In this document: positions 12,806 to 12,897 of the stretch, one piece after another | Layout: every line of letters starts with the position of its first letter | How positions within the stretch are numbered: position 1 is the stretch's first letter | Assembly (NCBI GenBank): GCA_003694775.1 | Contig: RFJV01000108.1 | Span: 1 to 12,897 of the forward strand | Direction: 5' to 3' | DNA from: Chloroflexota bacterium | GTDB taxonomy: Bacteria > Chloroflexota > Anaerolineae > 4572-78 > J111 | DNA length: 12,897 bases | Made by a program: the position numbers and the translations under genes | Notes under the pieces: model-generated | Told to the model about the DNA's origin: nothing | Databases searched by the model: none | Seen by the model: only the letters and a program-made list of their open reading frames with translations

Positions 12806-12897
12806 TCAGGTTTGGATGTTGGCTATTCTCGCCCCTTTGAACAACAACCAGAAAACAAGTAATACTTCTCCGATGAAGGTAAACATGGCAATTGTCA
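12806..12897 (-). CDS. Partial membrane protein, C-terminal end (DUF4386-like)
   Basis: Reading the minus strand from the window edge, an open frame runs 29 codons to a TGA at 12808-12806. The residues form one hydrophobic helix ending in IGEVLLVFWLLFKGARI followed by a short polar tail. The pattern 'GE...WLL.KG' before the stop is what I know from the end of DUF4386 membrane proteins. The 5' part lies outside the window. The fragment is short, so the family call is tentative. The stop is 147 bp upstream of the UbiA-type gene on the same strand. This end of the window is visibly more AT-rich than the UbiA gene. Confidence 0.5.
   Translation of the reverse strand, partial: TIAMFTFIGEVLLVFWLLFKGARIANIQT

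Noticed and set aside
12659..12862. 67-codon plus-strand frame divergent from the UbiA-type gene
   Set aside because: No SD or promoter, no domain, and it overlaps the minus-strand membrane-protein end. I cannot exclude a small protein but cannot support one.

Overview
The window looks like chromosomal DNA from a GC-rich bacterium, most plausibly a member of the Chloroflexota (Anaerolineae-like). This is an inference from gene content. It rests on long Thr-Pro ('TPTP') linkers in surface proteins, a V4R-domain protein beside a response regulator, a paired M16 peptidase locus, several TTG start codons, and GTAGGG-ended palindromic repeats. No rRNA, tRNA, CRISPR array, transposase or integrase is visible.

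Layout. Bases 1-449 hold no gene but a dense mosaic of small palindromes, ending in a good sigma70-type promoter (TTGACT-N17-TATAGT). That promoter drives ftsH (450-2249, +), the membrane AAA+ zinc protease, which ends in a hairpin. A second promoter (TTGACA-N18-TATACT) drives a V4R-domain sensor-like protein (2514-3146). This gene is closed by its own terminator and followed by a response regulator with a degenerate GGDEF-like domain (3282-4154), also closed by a strong terminator. Next come three + strand peptidase genes: an M20 metallopeptidase (4235-5422), a zinc-site-bearing M16 subunit (5455-6738) and an M16 subunit without zinc ligands (6802-8055). The two junctions between them contain 7-bp tandem repeats. 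The block ends in a bidirectional terminator (8115-8152).

The right half is transcribed leftwards. A UbiA-family prenyltransferase (12659-11793), a YhbP/PPOX-like flavin-barrel protein (11789-11331) and a YacP-like NYN nuclease (11331-10852) are packed with a 3-bp gap and a 1-bp overlap. A third clear promoter (TTGACA-N17-TATCAT, minus strand) then drives three Thr/Pro-rich envelope proteins: a membrane-anchored stalk with no visible globular domain (10774-10019), a secreted probable lipoprotein with two OB-fold-like repeats (9970-9074), and a two-TM protein with a Thr/Pro linker and a C-terminal beta-rich domain (9069-8170). The right edge (12806-12897) carries the C-terminal end of another minus-strand membrane protein, resembling DUF4386.

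How the genes fit together. FtsH and the M16/M20 enzymes are proteolysis and peptide-turnover functions. The two M16 subunits look complementary: one keeps HxxEH, the other keeps the R/Y pair. V4R plus response regulator looks like a small signalling module. The three Thr/Pro proteins look like one cell-surface operon of unknown role. I see no clear-cut new defence or mobile system. The least explained items are the surface operon, the palindrome mosaic and the heptad repeats at gene junctions.
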